Shown here one piece after another: positions 18,828-27,888 of a stretch of DNA of 64,000 nucleotides. Every line of letters begins with the position of its first letter. The first letter of the stretch is position 1. The DNA is from Clostridium carboxidivorans P7 (lineage in GTDB: Bacteria > Bacillota > Clostridia > Clostridiales > Clostridiaceae): the NCBI RefSeq assembly GCF_001038625.1, contig NZ_CP011803.1, forward strand, positions 5,146,001 to 5,210,000. The letters are read 5' to 3'. The notes under the pieces were generated by a model that saw only the letters and a list, made by a program, of their open reading frames with translations, ran no database searches and was not told the DNA's origin. The position numbers and the translations under genes are program-made.

Positions 18828-19730
18828 TTGGATATATTTAATTCTTATTTTATAAATATACTGGTTGTAGCAGGAATATATGTAATATTAACTTTAGGAT
18901 TAAATTTGACTACAGGATTTGCTGGACAGGTTTCTCTTGGACATGCTGCTTTTTATGCTATAGGAGCATATACTGCAGCAATTTTATCAGTGAAGTTTGG
19001 ATGTAGTATATGGATTACTCTCCCAATATCTGCCTTAGTAACTTGGATTATAGGTGCCATTCTTGGACTTCCAAGTCTTAGGGTAAAAGAGGATTTTTTA
19101 GCAGTGGTGACTATGGGGCTTGGGTTAATTATTCAATCTCTTATGTTGAATTTAAAGATAACAGGGGGTCCAATGGGAATTGGAAACATAAAACCAGTAT
19201 CTATACTAGGACATAATTTTAGTATGTTTAATTTCTTCATACTTGAATTAGTAATCATAGTAATACTCACTTTTACAATGAATAGGATGGTTAATTCAAG
19301 GTTTGGACGTGCATTAATTGCCATAAGAGAAGATGAAACTGTGGCAGACACTCTTGGGATTAACACTACAAAATATAAAGTTCTTGCATTTGCTATTGGG
19401 GCTATGTATGCAGGTATAGCAGGAACACTTTTTGCACATTATTTTACCTATGTAAGTCCAGATAGTTTTGGTTTTACTGAATCTTCTATAATACTAAGCA
19501 TGGTAGTAATAGGAGGGCTTGGAAGTATAAAAGGTTCTATAATTGGTGCAGTTATTTTAAGCATAGCACCAGAACTTTTAAGAGGGCTTAAAGATTATAG
19601 AATACTTATTTATGGATTGCTTATGGTTATAATGATGAGGTACAGACCTCAAGGATTATTTGGAGAGAATTCAATATTAAACATAAGCTTTAAAAAGAAA
19701 AACAAAATTAATATAAATAAGGGAGCGTAA
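18828..19730 (+). CDS. livM: Branched-chain amino-acid ABC transporter permease LivM
   Basis: About 300 residues. I prefer the TTG at 18828 because AGGTGA (18817-18822) sits 5 bp before it; a GTG at 18819 directly abutting the livH stop is an alternative that adds three residues. Hydrophobic throughout, with NLTTGFAGQVSLGHAAFYAI near the start and GGLGSIKGSIIGA near 230, both typical of LivM. A short basic tail (FKKKNKININK) is cytoplasmic. Confidence 0.92.
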   Translation: MDIFNSYFINILVVAGIYVILTLGLNLTTGFAGQVSLGHAAFYAIGAYTAAILSVKFGCSIWITLPISALVTWIIGAILGLPSLRVKEDFLAVVTMGLGLIIQSLMLNLKITGGPMGIGNIKPVSILGHNFSMFNFFILELVIIVILTFTMNRMVNSRFGRALIAIREDETVADTLGINTTKYKVLAFAIGAMYAGIAGTLFAHYFTYVSPDSFGFTESSIILSMVVIGGLGSIKGSIIGAVILSIAPELLRGLKDYRILIYGLLMVIMMRYRPQGLFGENSILNISFKKKNKININKGA

Positions 19731-19734
19731 GCAA

Positions 19735-20514
19735 ATGAGTATATTAGAAGCTAAAAAGGTAAGTAAAGTTTTTGGCGGACTAAATGCTGTATCAAATGTG
19801 GATTTGAACATAGAAGAAAAAGAAATTGTAGGTCTAATAGGTCCTAATGGAGCAGGAAAAACTACTTTTTTTAATATAGTTTCAGGCCTTTATGCTCCCA
19901 CATCTGGTGAGGTATTCATAAATGGGGAAAAAACAAATAATATGAAGCCTTACAAAATTGCTTATAAAGGATTGGCAAGAACGTTTCAGAATATTAGGTT
20001 ATTTGGTAACGTATCTGTACTTGAAAATGTAAAAATGGCTAGATATATAAAGTCAAAATCAGGGGTTTGGAGTTCTATTCTTAGACCTAAATGGGTTAAA
20101 GAAGAAGAAAAGATAACTGTGGAAAAAAGTATGGAGCTCTTAAAATTTGTAGGAATTGAAGAATATAAGGATGAAATATCCAGAAATCTTTCATATGGCA
20201 ATCAAAGAAAGTTAGAAATAGCTAGAGCTTTAGCTAGTGAACCTAAATTATTACTTTTAGATGAGCCAACTGCTGGTATGAATATGGAAGAAACTACTGC
20301 TATGATGAGTCTAATTAACACTATAAGAAATAAGGAAATTTCAGTGCTTGTAATAGAACATAATATGAGTTTGGTCATGAATATTTCTGATAGAGTAGTA
20401 GTTTTAGATCACGGAATTAAAATTGCAGATGGAAATCCAAAAGAAGTTGCAAGCAATCCACAGGTTATAGAAGCCTATCTTGGCAAGGAGGTAGATGAAA
20501 ATGTTTTTAATTGA
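19735..20514 (+). CDS. livG: Branched-chain amino-acid ABC transporter ATPase LivG
   Basis: 259 residues. Walker A GPNGAGKTTFF near 36-46, the LivG-specific GLARTFQNIRLF segment, signature LSYGNQRKLEIARAL and Walker B LLLLDEPTAGMN. One of two ATPases that power the transporter. It overlaps livF by 14 bp. Confidence 0.94.
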   Translation: MSILEAKKVSKVFGGLNAVSNVDLNIEEKEIVGLIGPNGAGKTTFFNIVSGLYAPTSGEVFINGEKTNNMKPYKIAYKGLARTFQNIRLFGNVSVLENVKMARYIKSKSGVWSSILRPKWVKEEEKITVEKSMELLKFVGIEEYKDEISRNLSYGNQRKLEIARALASEPKLLLLDEPTAGMNMEETTAMMSLINTIRNKEISVLVIEHNMSLVMNISDRVVVLDHGIKIADGNPKEVASNPQVIEAYLGKEVDENVFN

Positions 20515-21211
20515 TAATATAAAAACTTATTATGGTAATATACAAGCATTAAAAGGTATTTCTTTGAAGATAGAATCAGGAGAAATTGTAACTTTAATTG
20601 GTGCTAACGGGGCTGGTAAAACTACAACCTTAAAAACTATAGCAGGTCTTTTAAAACCAAAAGAAGGTAGTGTTATGCTGGACTCAAAAAATATTACTGG
20701 ATATCCCGCACATAAGGTAGTAAAAGAATCTGTAATCTTAGTTCCTGAAGGAAGAAGAGTGTTTTCAAAACTTACAGTAGAAGAAAATCTTAAAATAGGA
20801 GCCTACTCAAGAAATATAAAAATGAATAAATTAAATGAGGAAATAAAAAATATATATACAATGTTTCCTAGATTAGAAGAAAGAAAAAATCAATATGCAG
20901 GAACATTAAGTGGAGGAGAACAGCAAATGCTAGCTATAGGTAGAGGACTTATGGCAAAACCTAAAATTTTGCTTTTAGATGAACCTTCTATGGGAATATC
21001 TCCAATTGTAGTAAGAGAAATATTTCATATAATAAAAAATATAAATAAGAATTTTAAAACAACAATATTTTTAGTAGAACAAAATGCAAAAATGGCATTA
21101 TCAGTAGCTAACCGAGGTTATGTTATAGAAACTGGAAATATTATTTTAGAAGGTACTACTGAAGAATTAAAAGAAAGTGAAGAAGTAAAGAAGGCATATT
21201 TAGGAGATTAA
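20501..21211 (+). CDS. livF: Branched-chain amino-acid ABC transporter ATPase LivF
   Basis: Start set at 20501 (MFLIDNIKTYYG, 236 residues) since AAGGAGGT ends at 20491, about 9 bp upstream; an in-frame ATG at 20495 is only 3 bp from that site. Walker A GANGAGKTTT, signature LSGGEQQMLAIGRGL, Walker B ILLLDEPSMGIS, and LVPEGRRVF typical of LivF. Last gene of the liv operon. Confidence 0.93.
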   Translation: MFLIDNIKTYYGNIQALKGISLKIESGEIVTLIGANGAGKTTTLKTIAGLLKPKEGSVMLDSKNITGYPAHKVVKESVILVPEGRRVFSKLTVEENLKIGAYSRNIKMNKLNEEIKNIYTMFPRLEERKNQYAGTLSGGEQQMLAIGRGLMAKPKILLLDEPSMGISPIVVREIFHIIKNINKNFKTTIFLVEQNAKMALSVANRGYVIETGNIILEGTTEELKESEEVKKAYLGD

Positions 21212-21319
21212 GAACATTAAGGATTATTTACAGCATTAAGCTTTATATCTACTTTTGTTAAATTTATATGTGTTACAATAGATCTAGTAATGAATTTATA
21301 TAATTATGGAGGTTAATTT

Positions 21320-22069
21320 ATGAAGTTATTATTGACTAATGATGATGGAGTTAATGCAAAGGGAATATATACTTTAGCCAAGGAACTAGAGAAAAATCAT
21401 GAAATAATTATTGTTGCACCAAGTGTTGAAAGAAGTGCTTGCAGCCATTCTATAACTATGCGAGAACCACTAATTGTTAAGGAAGTTAAATTGAATGGAA
21501 TAAAATCAAAAGCATATAGTGTCAGTGGTACACCAGCAGATTGTGTAAAAGTTGCAGTAAATAAACTTACAGATGGTAAAGTAGATATGGTCTTATCTGG
21601 AATAAATAATGGTGTAAATGCAGGAATTGATGTACTGTATTCAGGAACAGTTTCTGCAGCTATTGAGGCTGCTATTTATAAAATACCATCCATGGCTGTT
21701 TCTTCAGAAATTGAAGGTGGAGAGGATAACTATGAAGTTGCAGCAAAGTATGCATCAGATTTAATAGAAAAAATCAAGAATAAATATCTTAAGGATGATG
21801 TTGTATGGAACTTGAATGTTCCTATATTAAATAAGGAAAAAATCAAAGGAATAAAAATATGTAGAATAGGAGGAAGAACTTATAATAGTTATTTTGAAGA
21901 AAATGCTATAGATGATGGCAAGAGTTTTCAATTAAGAGGAGAATTAAATAATGTTCAAGATATAGATACAGATGTACATTTTATAAAACAAGGATATGTT
22001 ACAGTGACACCTCTTCATTATGATCTGACAAATTTTAAAATATTAGAGGAAGTTAGAAAGCTATTTTAA
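21320..22069 (+). CDS. surE: 5'/3'-nucleotidase SurE
   Basis: 249 residues, full length for SurE. Metal-binding D8-D9 in LTNDDGVNAKG, S in PSVERSACSHS, SGTPADCVKVA and SGINNGVNAGIDVLYSGTV match the family. SurE dephosphorylates nucleoside monophosphates and short polyphosphates and is linked to stationary-phase survival. Monocistronic here, between the liv operon and convergent araR; TGGAGG precedes the ATG. Confidence 0.95.
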   Translation: MKLLLTNDDGVNAKGIYTLAKELEKNHEIIIVAPSVERSACSHSITMREPLIVKEVKLNGIKSKAYSVSGTPADCVKVAVNKLTDGKVDMVLSGINNGVNAGIDVLYSGTVSAAIEAAIYKIPSMAVSSEIEGGEDNYEVAAKYASDLIEKIKNKYLKDDVVWNLNVPILNKEKIKGIKICRIGGRTYNSYFEENAIDDGKSFQLRGELNNVQDIDTDVHFIKQGYVTVTPLHYDLTNFKILEEVRKLF

Positions 22070-22224
22070 TCATAAGTCTACTAAATCCAGTTGTATAATG
22101 CTTTTTTTAATATTTTTTGTTGTGGAGTACAATAGAATAAAAAAGAAAGAGGTTGCCGCACTAACAATAAATTTTACAACATATTGTATGTAAATTCTTA
22201 GAGTGACAGCACCTTATGGAGAAA

Positions 22225-23315
22225 TTATTTTATTGGAGAAGTTGATTCTCTAATAATAAGTTGAGGATCATAAAGAATTGAATCACTAGCCTCAAAATGA
22301 TTATTGTTATTGATTAGCTTAATAATCAAATTAGCAGCATCCTTACCCATTTGTTCTTTAGGATGGGTTATAGAAGTTAAAGTTGGACTTATAATTATAC
22401 TGCAAGCTGTGAGTCGTCAAAGCCTACTATTGATAGTTCTTCAGGAATTTTGATGTTTAGTTTATTAGCAATAGTTAACACTGCGTAAGCTATTTCATCA
22501 TTGTAACAAAAAATTCCTGTAGGTCTTTTTTCGGATTTTAGTGCATATTCAATCTTAGAAGGCAATGATGAAGCTATTTCCTCAGATAGATAAGTTAAAA
22601 TCTGTCCAGAGGATGGTGAAATATTATTTTCCTGGCATTCTGCAATGAATCCATTCATTCTATTTATACCTTGTAAATCGTCAACTTTAAAAATACCCAT
22701 TAGTTTTCTGTGACCTAATGATATAAGGTGATTTGTTGCAAGTTTTCCACCTTTAAAATCATCAGTGCGAAGACTAGGAACATTAATTTCAGGGTAAGAA
22801 GCGTTTATTGTTACAACAGGCACATTTTTAGATATTATGTTGTTTAAGTATCCAATATTAGGGCTTTGATATGCACTTTTAGTTGGTTCTAAGATAAGAC
22901 CATCTATTTCATATGCTAACAAATTCTTCAGATTAATGTTTTCAAACATAACATTGTTATTAGTTGAAGACAATAAAAGAGAATAAGATTCAGAATAAAG
23001 AGTATCTTCCATACCATTAATTATATTAGGAAAAATGTAGTTAGATATATGAGTTGTTAACACAGCTACATTTTTATTATTTTTAAGATTTTCTCTATTT
23101 TCTGTCCAATCAGAAATATATATGCCGCTTCCTTGTTTTCTATATAAATATTGAGTTGATACAAGATCGCCTATAGCTTTTCTTATTGTGTGCCTACTGA
23201 CATTGAACATTTGCATAAGTTCTGATTCAGTAGGTATTTTTTCATGTGTTTTATATTTACCTGTAACGACCCAGTCAATAATATTTTTTTCTACTTCTTC
23301 ATATTTGTATTTCAT
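22225..23315 (-). pseudogene. araR: Arabinose repressor AraR (GntR/LacI type), frameshifted near its C-terminus
   Basis: Residues 1-70 form a GntR winged helix (KIPTESELMQMFNVSRHTIR) and the rest a LacI-type sugar-binding domain. The first frame stops after 306 residues (VGFDDSQLAV) at 22395. Immediately after, a second frame (22225 to about 22398) encodes 56 residues containing TSITHPKEQMGKDAANLI and ending STSPIK, the expected AraR C-terminus. A two-base TA insertion (or one-base loss) around 22395-22400 explains the break; removing TA gives 362 residues, the length I recall for B. subtilis AraR. As it stands the last core strands are missing, so ligand response or dimerisation may be lost. 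A sequencing error is possible. AraR represses the arabinose genes to its right. Confidence 0.85.
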
Positions 23316-23355
23316 TAGCTGTTCTCCTGTAAAAATAAATGTTTTTTCATAGAAT

Positions 23356-23413
23356 ATTATAACATAAGTTTATATGTTTAGAAACAGCAGTAATTATGAT
23401 TGATACGTATGAA
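23356..23413 (-). promoter_or_regulatory. araR promoter region with upstream AraR-type box
   Basis: On the minus strand TATAAT (23361-23356) lies about 40 bp before the araR ATG; the -35 is weak. A box TGATACGTATGAA at 23401-23413 matches the TRTACGTAYA-type palindromes found before the other arabinose genes and may give autoregulation. Confidence 0.55.
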
Positions 23414-23555
23414 TATAAAGGACATTGATATTTAACAGTTAATTTGAAATTTAATTGGAAAAGTAAGACGGTAGTAAGGATTTATCAATAAAAGTTAGAG
23501 CGAATAGGATTTTATATAAATATAAATTATAAGGCAGCAAATCTATTGAGGAAAA

Positions 23556-23613
23556 ATATGTACGTACCTTTTTGAAAATTTTTATTGACATGTACGTACA
23601 TAAGTGGTATATT
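23556..23613 (+). promoter_or_regulatory. Ribulokinase promoter with two AraR boxes
   Basis: TTGACA at 23585-23590, a 17-bp spacer and TATATT at 23608-23613 make a good sigma-A promoter. One AraR-type palindrome, ACATGTACGTACATAA (23588-23603), occupies the spacer, and a second, ATATGTACGTACCTT (23556-23570), lies 32 bp upstream. Repression by promoter occlusion is inferred. Confidence 0.8.
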
Positions 23614-23621
23614 CATTCTAA

Positions 23622-23635
23622 GGAAACCGTTTACT
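23622..23635 (+). promoter_or_regulatory. Candidate CcpA cre site
   Basis: GGAAACCGTTTACT matches the cre pattern TGNAANCGNWWNCA at all but the two end bases. It lies just downstream of the predicted start of transcription, a usual position for CcpA repression, and upstream of a pentose gene. Confidence 0.5.
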
Positions 23636-23660
23636 AATATTTTAAGAGGAGGTCATTCTA

Positions 23661-25265
23661 GTGACTATAAAAGAAAAAATAGTAGAAGAAATTGAAAATG
23701 GTAAGACATCACTAGGAATAGAGTTTGGTTCTACTCGTATTAAAGCTGTTCTTATTGGAAACGATTTTGAACCGTTAGCTAGTGGCAGCTTTGAATGGGA
23801 GACAAGCTTAGAAGATGGGGTTTGGACCTATTCATTAGAAGAAATTTGGAAAGGGTTGCAATATAGTTATCAAAAACTTTTTTCTGAGGTAAAAGAAAAA
23901 TATGGAGTTACACTTTCTAAAATTGGTTCCATTGGTTTTTCAGCAATGATGCATGGATATATGGCATTTGATAAACAAGGAAACCTACTTGTACCATTTA
24001 GGACTTGGCGTAATACAATGACAGAAGAATCAGCGAAAAAGTTAACAAAGTTGTTTAAATTTAATATTCCAGAAAGATGGAGTATAGCTCATTTGTATCA
24101 GGCTATTCTTCGTAATGAAACTCATATTGAAAAGTTAGATTTTCTAACTACTTTAGCTGGATATATTCATTGGCAATTAACAGGTGAAAAGGTTTTGGGT
24201 ATTGGTGATGCATCAGGAATGTTCCCAATTGATATGAATACTCATAATTATGATAATAATATGTTAGAAGCCTTCAATAGCTTGCCAGAAGTTCAAAAAT
24301 ACTCATTAAATGTAGAAAAACTTTTACCGAAGATTTTAGTAGCCGGAGAAAGTGCTGGTATTTTAACTCCAGAAGGAGCTAAAAAGCTTGATGTGAGTGG
24401 AAATCTTCAAAGTGGAATTCCATTATGTCCACCTGAAGGAGATGCAGGCACAGGAATGGTTGCCACAAATTCAGTTGCACCACGTACAGGAAATATATCC
24501 GCAGGTACATCAATTTTTGCTATGGTTGTTCTTGAGAAGCCACTTAAGGAAGTTCATCCAGAGATTGATATGGTAACAACACCTATAGGAGATTTAGTAG
24601 GAATGGCTCATGCAAACAATGGCTATTCTGATATAGATGCATGGGTAAATATCTTTCATGAATTTACCGAAGCGATAAATGTTAAGATTCCAAAAGAGCT
24701 TCTTTATATGGGACTCTATAGTCAGGCATTTTTAGGTGATCCTGATTGTGGAGGAATTCTTGCATATAACTATTTGGCAGGTGAAAACATTACAGGTGTT
24801 TCAGAAGGTAGACCTCTAGTTGTACGAAAACCAAAAAGTAATTTTAATTTGCCAAACTTTATGAAAGCACATCTCTTTACTTCTTTAGGAGCATTGAAAA
24901 TTGGTATGGACATTCTTCTTAAGGATGAAGGAGTGAAACTTGATAAATTACTTGGTCATGGTGGATTGTTCAAGACACCTATTGTGGGACAAGAAGCAGT
25001 TGCCGCTGCAGTAAATACACCAGTGTCAGTTATGAAAACTGCAGGTGAAGGTGGTGCATGGGGAATTGCGCTATTAGCAAGTTATTTGCAAAATAAGGAA
25101 AATAACATCACATTGTCAGAGTTTTTATCAAAAAAGGTTTTTGCTGGTTATGTAGCTGATGAAGTAAAGCCTGAACCAAAAGATGTTGAAGGCTTTGAGA
25201 AATTCATGGAGCGCTATAAAAAGGGAATTCCTATTGAAAAAGCAGCAGTGGAACATTTAATTTAA
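23661..25265 (+). CDS. araK: FGGY-family L-ribulokinase (AraK type)
   Basis: 534 residues, GTG start after AGAGGAGGT. N-terminal FGGY motifs LGIEFGSTRIKAVLI at about 18-32 and GFSAMMHGYM near 95; C-terminal GHGGLFKTPIVGQEA and AGEGGAWGIALLA. Phosphorylates L-ribulose at O5 with ATP, the second step of arabinose breakdown. It is closer to the clostridial AraK-type kinase than to the classical 560-residue AraB. Context (AraR boxes, araE, araD, araA) fixes the substrate; sequence alone would also allow another ketose. Confidence 0.85.
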   Translation: MTIKEKIVEEIENGKTSLGIEFGSTRIKAVLIGNDFEPLASGSFEWETSLEDGVWTYSLEEIWKGLQYSYQKLFSEVKEKYGVTLSKIGSIGFSAMMHGYMAFDKQGNLLVPFRTWRNTMTEESAKKLTKLFKFNIPERWSIAHLYQAILRNETHIEKLDFLTTLAGYIHWQLTGEKVLGIGDASGMFPIDMNTHNYDNNMLEAFNSLPEVQKYSLNVEKLLPKILVAGESAGILTPEGAKKLDVSGNLQSGIPLCPPEGDAGTGMVATNSVAPRTGNISAGTSIFAMVVLEKPLKEVHPEIDMVTTPIGDLVGMAHANNGYSDIDAWVNIFHEFTEAINVKIPKELLYMGLYSQAFLGDPDCGGILAYNYLAGENITGVSEGRPLVVRKPKSNFNLPNFMKAHLFTSLGALKIGMDILLKDEGVKLDKLLGHGGLFKTPIVGQEAVAAAVNTPVSVMKTAGEGGAWGIALLASYLQNKENNITLSEFLSKKVFAGYVADEVKPEPKDVEGFEKFMERYKKGIPIEKAAVEHLI

Positions 25266-25373
25266 ATGAATGCTAGATATATAGTTAAATATAATTAAGG
25301 TAAGATTAGAAATTAATTTAACTAAAGAAAATAATAAATATTAATTAACCAATGAGTAAGGAGGAAAATTACA

Positions 25374-26729
25374 ATGAAGAAAAAAGTATCTCCAACATTA
25401 ATCTACTTCTTTGGAGCCTTTGGAGGATTTATGTTTGGATATGATATCGGAATAATTAACGGTGCTTTACCTGGAATTAAGACAACATGGCAGATTAATC
25501 CATGGTTAGAAGGAGCAATTACTTCTGGATTGTTTGTAGGAGCTATGATTGGCGCGTCACTAATGGCTTCATTAGCAGATCGTTTTGGTCGTCGTAAAAT
25601 GATTATGTGGAGTGCTATTGTATTTGCAATTGGTGCTATAGGATCTGCTATTTCTAAGAGTACAAGCTTTTTAATTGGTGCTCGTATTATTTTAGGGGCA
25701 GCTGTAGGTGGTGCTTCAGCATTGGTTCCAATGTACATGGGAGAAATTAGTCCAGCTGAAACACGTGGAAAGATATCAGGACTAAATCAGTTAATGATAA
25801 CAGTAGGAATGCTTATTGCATATGGTGTTAATTACGGATTTGCAAATGCATTTGAAGGATGGAGATGGATGCTTGGTGGTGCTATGGTACCAGCCATAGT
25901 ATTGTTATTTGGAACATTAGTGTTACCAGAATCACCACGATTCTTAGCTCGAATTGGAAAAAAGGAATTGGCACTAGAGGTGTTGCAAACATTACGTTCT
26001 CCTGAAGAAGCACAAATTGAGTATCAGGAAATTATTAATTCAAAAAATACTGATTCAGGTTCATTTAAAGATTTGTTTGGAAAAACAGCTCTACCTGCTG
26101 TAGTTGCAGGCTGTGGTTTAACATTATTACAGCAAATTCAAGGTGCAAATACAATTTTTTATTACTCATCACAAATTCTAGAAAAGGTTTTTGGTTCAGC
26201 GATTGGTGGAGTTATTAGTACGGTTGGTATTGGTGTTGTTTTTGTATTAGCAACTGTTATAACTTTAATGATTGTAGATAAATTTAAACGTCGTAGCCTA
26301 TTTATGTCAGGATCTATTGGAATGGGAGTATGTCTACTATTGGTTGGATTAGTTTATCCTTCTGCTCAAGCTAATCATGCATGGGCAATGTGGACTGTAT
26401 TCTTCTTTATCTGCTTGTATGTTGTTTTCTATGCATACTCTTGGGCTGCTGTTACTTGGATTGTAGTTGGTGAATTGTTCCCAAGTAATGTTAGAGGAAT
26501 TGCTACTGGTATTGCATCAACAGTAAACTGGTTTGGTAATATTTTAGTTGCTTTATTCTTCCCAATATTACTTCAAACAGTAGGTTTATCTGTAATATTC
26601 TTTGGTTTTGCTGCAATTTGCGTTATAGGATTCCTATTTGCAAAATATGTTCTTTATGAAACAAAGGGAAAATCATTAGAAGAAATTGAAACATATTTAT
26701 ACAATCGTTCTATTGAGAAAGTTTCTTAA
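25374..26729 (+). CDS. araE: Sugar/proton symporter, probable L-arabinose transporter AraE
   Basis: 451 residues, 12 predicted helices, MFS sugar porter family: FGYDIGIINGALP near 20, RFGRRK in the 2-3 loop, LPESPRFLARIGK after helix 6, QQIQGANTIFYYSS in helix 7 and YETKGKSLEEIE at the end. Imports arabinose with protons. It is 108 bp after the kinase gene without a visible terminator, so co-transcription is likely. Rich in CGT arginine codons, unlike most genes in the window. Confidence 0.9.
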   Translation: MKKKVSPTLIYFFGAFGGFMFGYDIGIINGALPGIKTTWQINPWLEGAITSGLFVGAMIGASLMASLADRFGRRKMIMWSAIVFAIGAIGSAISKSTSFLIGARIILGAAVGGASALVPMYMGEISPAETRGKISGLNQLMITVGMLIAYGVNYGFANAFEGWRWMLGGAMVPAIVLLFGTLVLPESPRFLARIGKKELALEVLQTLRSPEEAQIEYQEIINSKNTDSGSFKDLFGKTALPAVVAGCGLTLLQQIQGANTIFYYSSQILEKVFGSAIGGVISTVGIGVVFVLATVITLMIVDKFKRRSLFMSGSIGMGVCLLLVGLVYPSAQANHAWAMWTVFFFICLYVVFYAYSWAAVTWIVVGELFPSNVRGIATGIASTVNWFGNILVALFFPILLQTVGLSVIFFGFAAICVIGFLFAKYVLYETKGKSLEEIETYLYNRSIEKVS

Positions 26730-26747
26730 TTTATTTAAGTTTTTTAG

Positions 26748-26817
26748 AACATGTACGTACCTATTGAAATAAATTCACTTATTATAGCTATTAAATAATA
26801 AGCAGGTACGTATGTGT
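26748..26817. promoter_or_regulatory. Two AraR-type boxes in the araE-araD gap
   Basis: AACATGTACGTACCTATT (26748-26765) and AGCAGGTACGTATGTGT (26801-26817) have the ACGTAC/ACGTAT core, 53 bp apart. They are more than 160 bp upstream of the araD promoter and no good promoter lies between them. I found no gene in 26730-27170. Confidence 0.65.
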
Positions 26818-26979
26818 CACTAAACACATGGAAAACTTTGACTTAATGGAAATAGATTTAGACATAAAGGTATAAGAAATGTTAGAAAACCTTCATAATT
26901 AAACTTCCTAAATGATACTAAATATGAATGTGAATATACAATGGTTTTTGCATAAATAAATATAAAAAATAGAATTAAA

Positions 26980-27055
26980 AGTTGTACGTATAATTTTTAA
27001 AAATACATTGACTGTTATACGTATAAATAGTATTATATATGTAAAATCGTTTTTA
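26980..27055 (+). promoter_or_regulatory. araDA promoter with two AraR boxes and a candidate cre site
   Basis: TTGACT (27008-27013), 17-bp spacer and TATTAT (27031-27036). The spacer holds the palindrome TTATACGTATAAATA (27015-27029); a second box, AGTTGTACGTATAATT, is at 26980-26995. A cre-like TAAAATCGTTTTTA at 27042-27055 (two symmetric mismatches) is just downstream. Confidence 0.75.
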
Positions 27056-27170
27056 AGATGTAGATTTAAAATTATAATTCAAGAAAGAAATTTAAATGTT
27101 AAGCAAAGAGATTAATGTTATTAAGTATCTAAAACAAATTAATAAAGTTACAGCTAAGGAGGATTAATTT

Positions 27171-27869
27171 ATGCTAGAGGATTTGAAGAAAAGAGTACTA
27201 GAAGCTAATCTAATGCTTCCAAAGTATGGGCTGGTTACATTAACTTGGGGCAATGTAAGCGGAATTGATCGTGAGAAGGGGTTAATAGTAATTAAGCCAA
27301 GTGGAGTTGAATATACAAATATGAAGGCTTGTGACATGGTTGTTGTAGACTTGAACGGCAATGTTGTAGAAGGTGATTTAAATCCTTCCAGTGATACGCC
27401 AACTCATATAGTTTTATATAAGAAATTTACTGATATAAAAGGTGTTGTTCATACACATTCACCTTGGGCTACTTCCTTTGCTCAGGCAGGAATTTCTATT
27501 AAAGCAGCAGGAACTACTCACGCAGATTATTTTTATGGTGATATTCCTGTAACACCGCAAATGACTGCAAGTGAGATAAATACAGAATATGAAAAGCAGA
27601 CGGGAGACGTAATTGTTAGGACTTTTAAAGATAATGATATTGATCCTAATAATATACCAGCAGTATTAGTAAATGATCATGGTCCTTTTACTTGGGGAAC
27701 AGATCCAGAAAATGCAGTACATAATGCGCTAGTTTTGGAAGAAGTAGCAAAAATGACATATCATTCATTACAATTGAATCCTCATAATATCAGAATGGAT
27801 CAAGTTTTATTGGACAAGCATTTTAAAAGAAAACATGGAAAAAATGCATATTATGGACAGAAAAAATAA
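27171..27869 (+). CDS. araD: L-ribulose-5-phosphate 4-epimerase
   Basis: 232 residues, class II aldolase fold. Zn-binding His pair in VVHTHSPWATSFAQA near 93-98 and TTHADYFYGDIPVTP, where the AraD-specific segment follows. Converts L-ribulose 5-phosphate to D-xylulose 5-phosphate. AAGGAGGATTAATTT precedes the ATG. araA starts 20 bp downstream with its own site. Confidence 0.93.
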   Translation: MLEDLKKRVLEANLMLPKYGLVTLTWGNVSGIDREKGLIVIKPSGVEYTNMKACDMVVVDLNGNVVEGDLNPSSDTPTHIVLYKKFTDIKGVVHTHSPWATSFAQAGISIKAAGTTHADYFYGDIPVTPQMTASEINTEYEKQTGDVIVRTFKDNDIDPNNIPAVLVNDHGPFTWGTDPENAVHNALVLEEVAKMTYHSLQLNPHNIRMDQVLLDKHFKRKHGKNAYYGQKK

Positions 27870-27888
27870 AAGAAGAGGGATGATTAAA

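Noticed and set aside
22395..22400. Programmed frameshifting in araR
   Set aside because: No slippery heptamer or downstream structure; a mutation or sequence error is simpler.
26821..26880. Small frame MENFDLMEIDLDIKV in the araE-araD gap
   Set aside because: Fifteen codons without a ribosome binding site; nothing supports translation.
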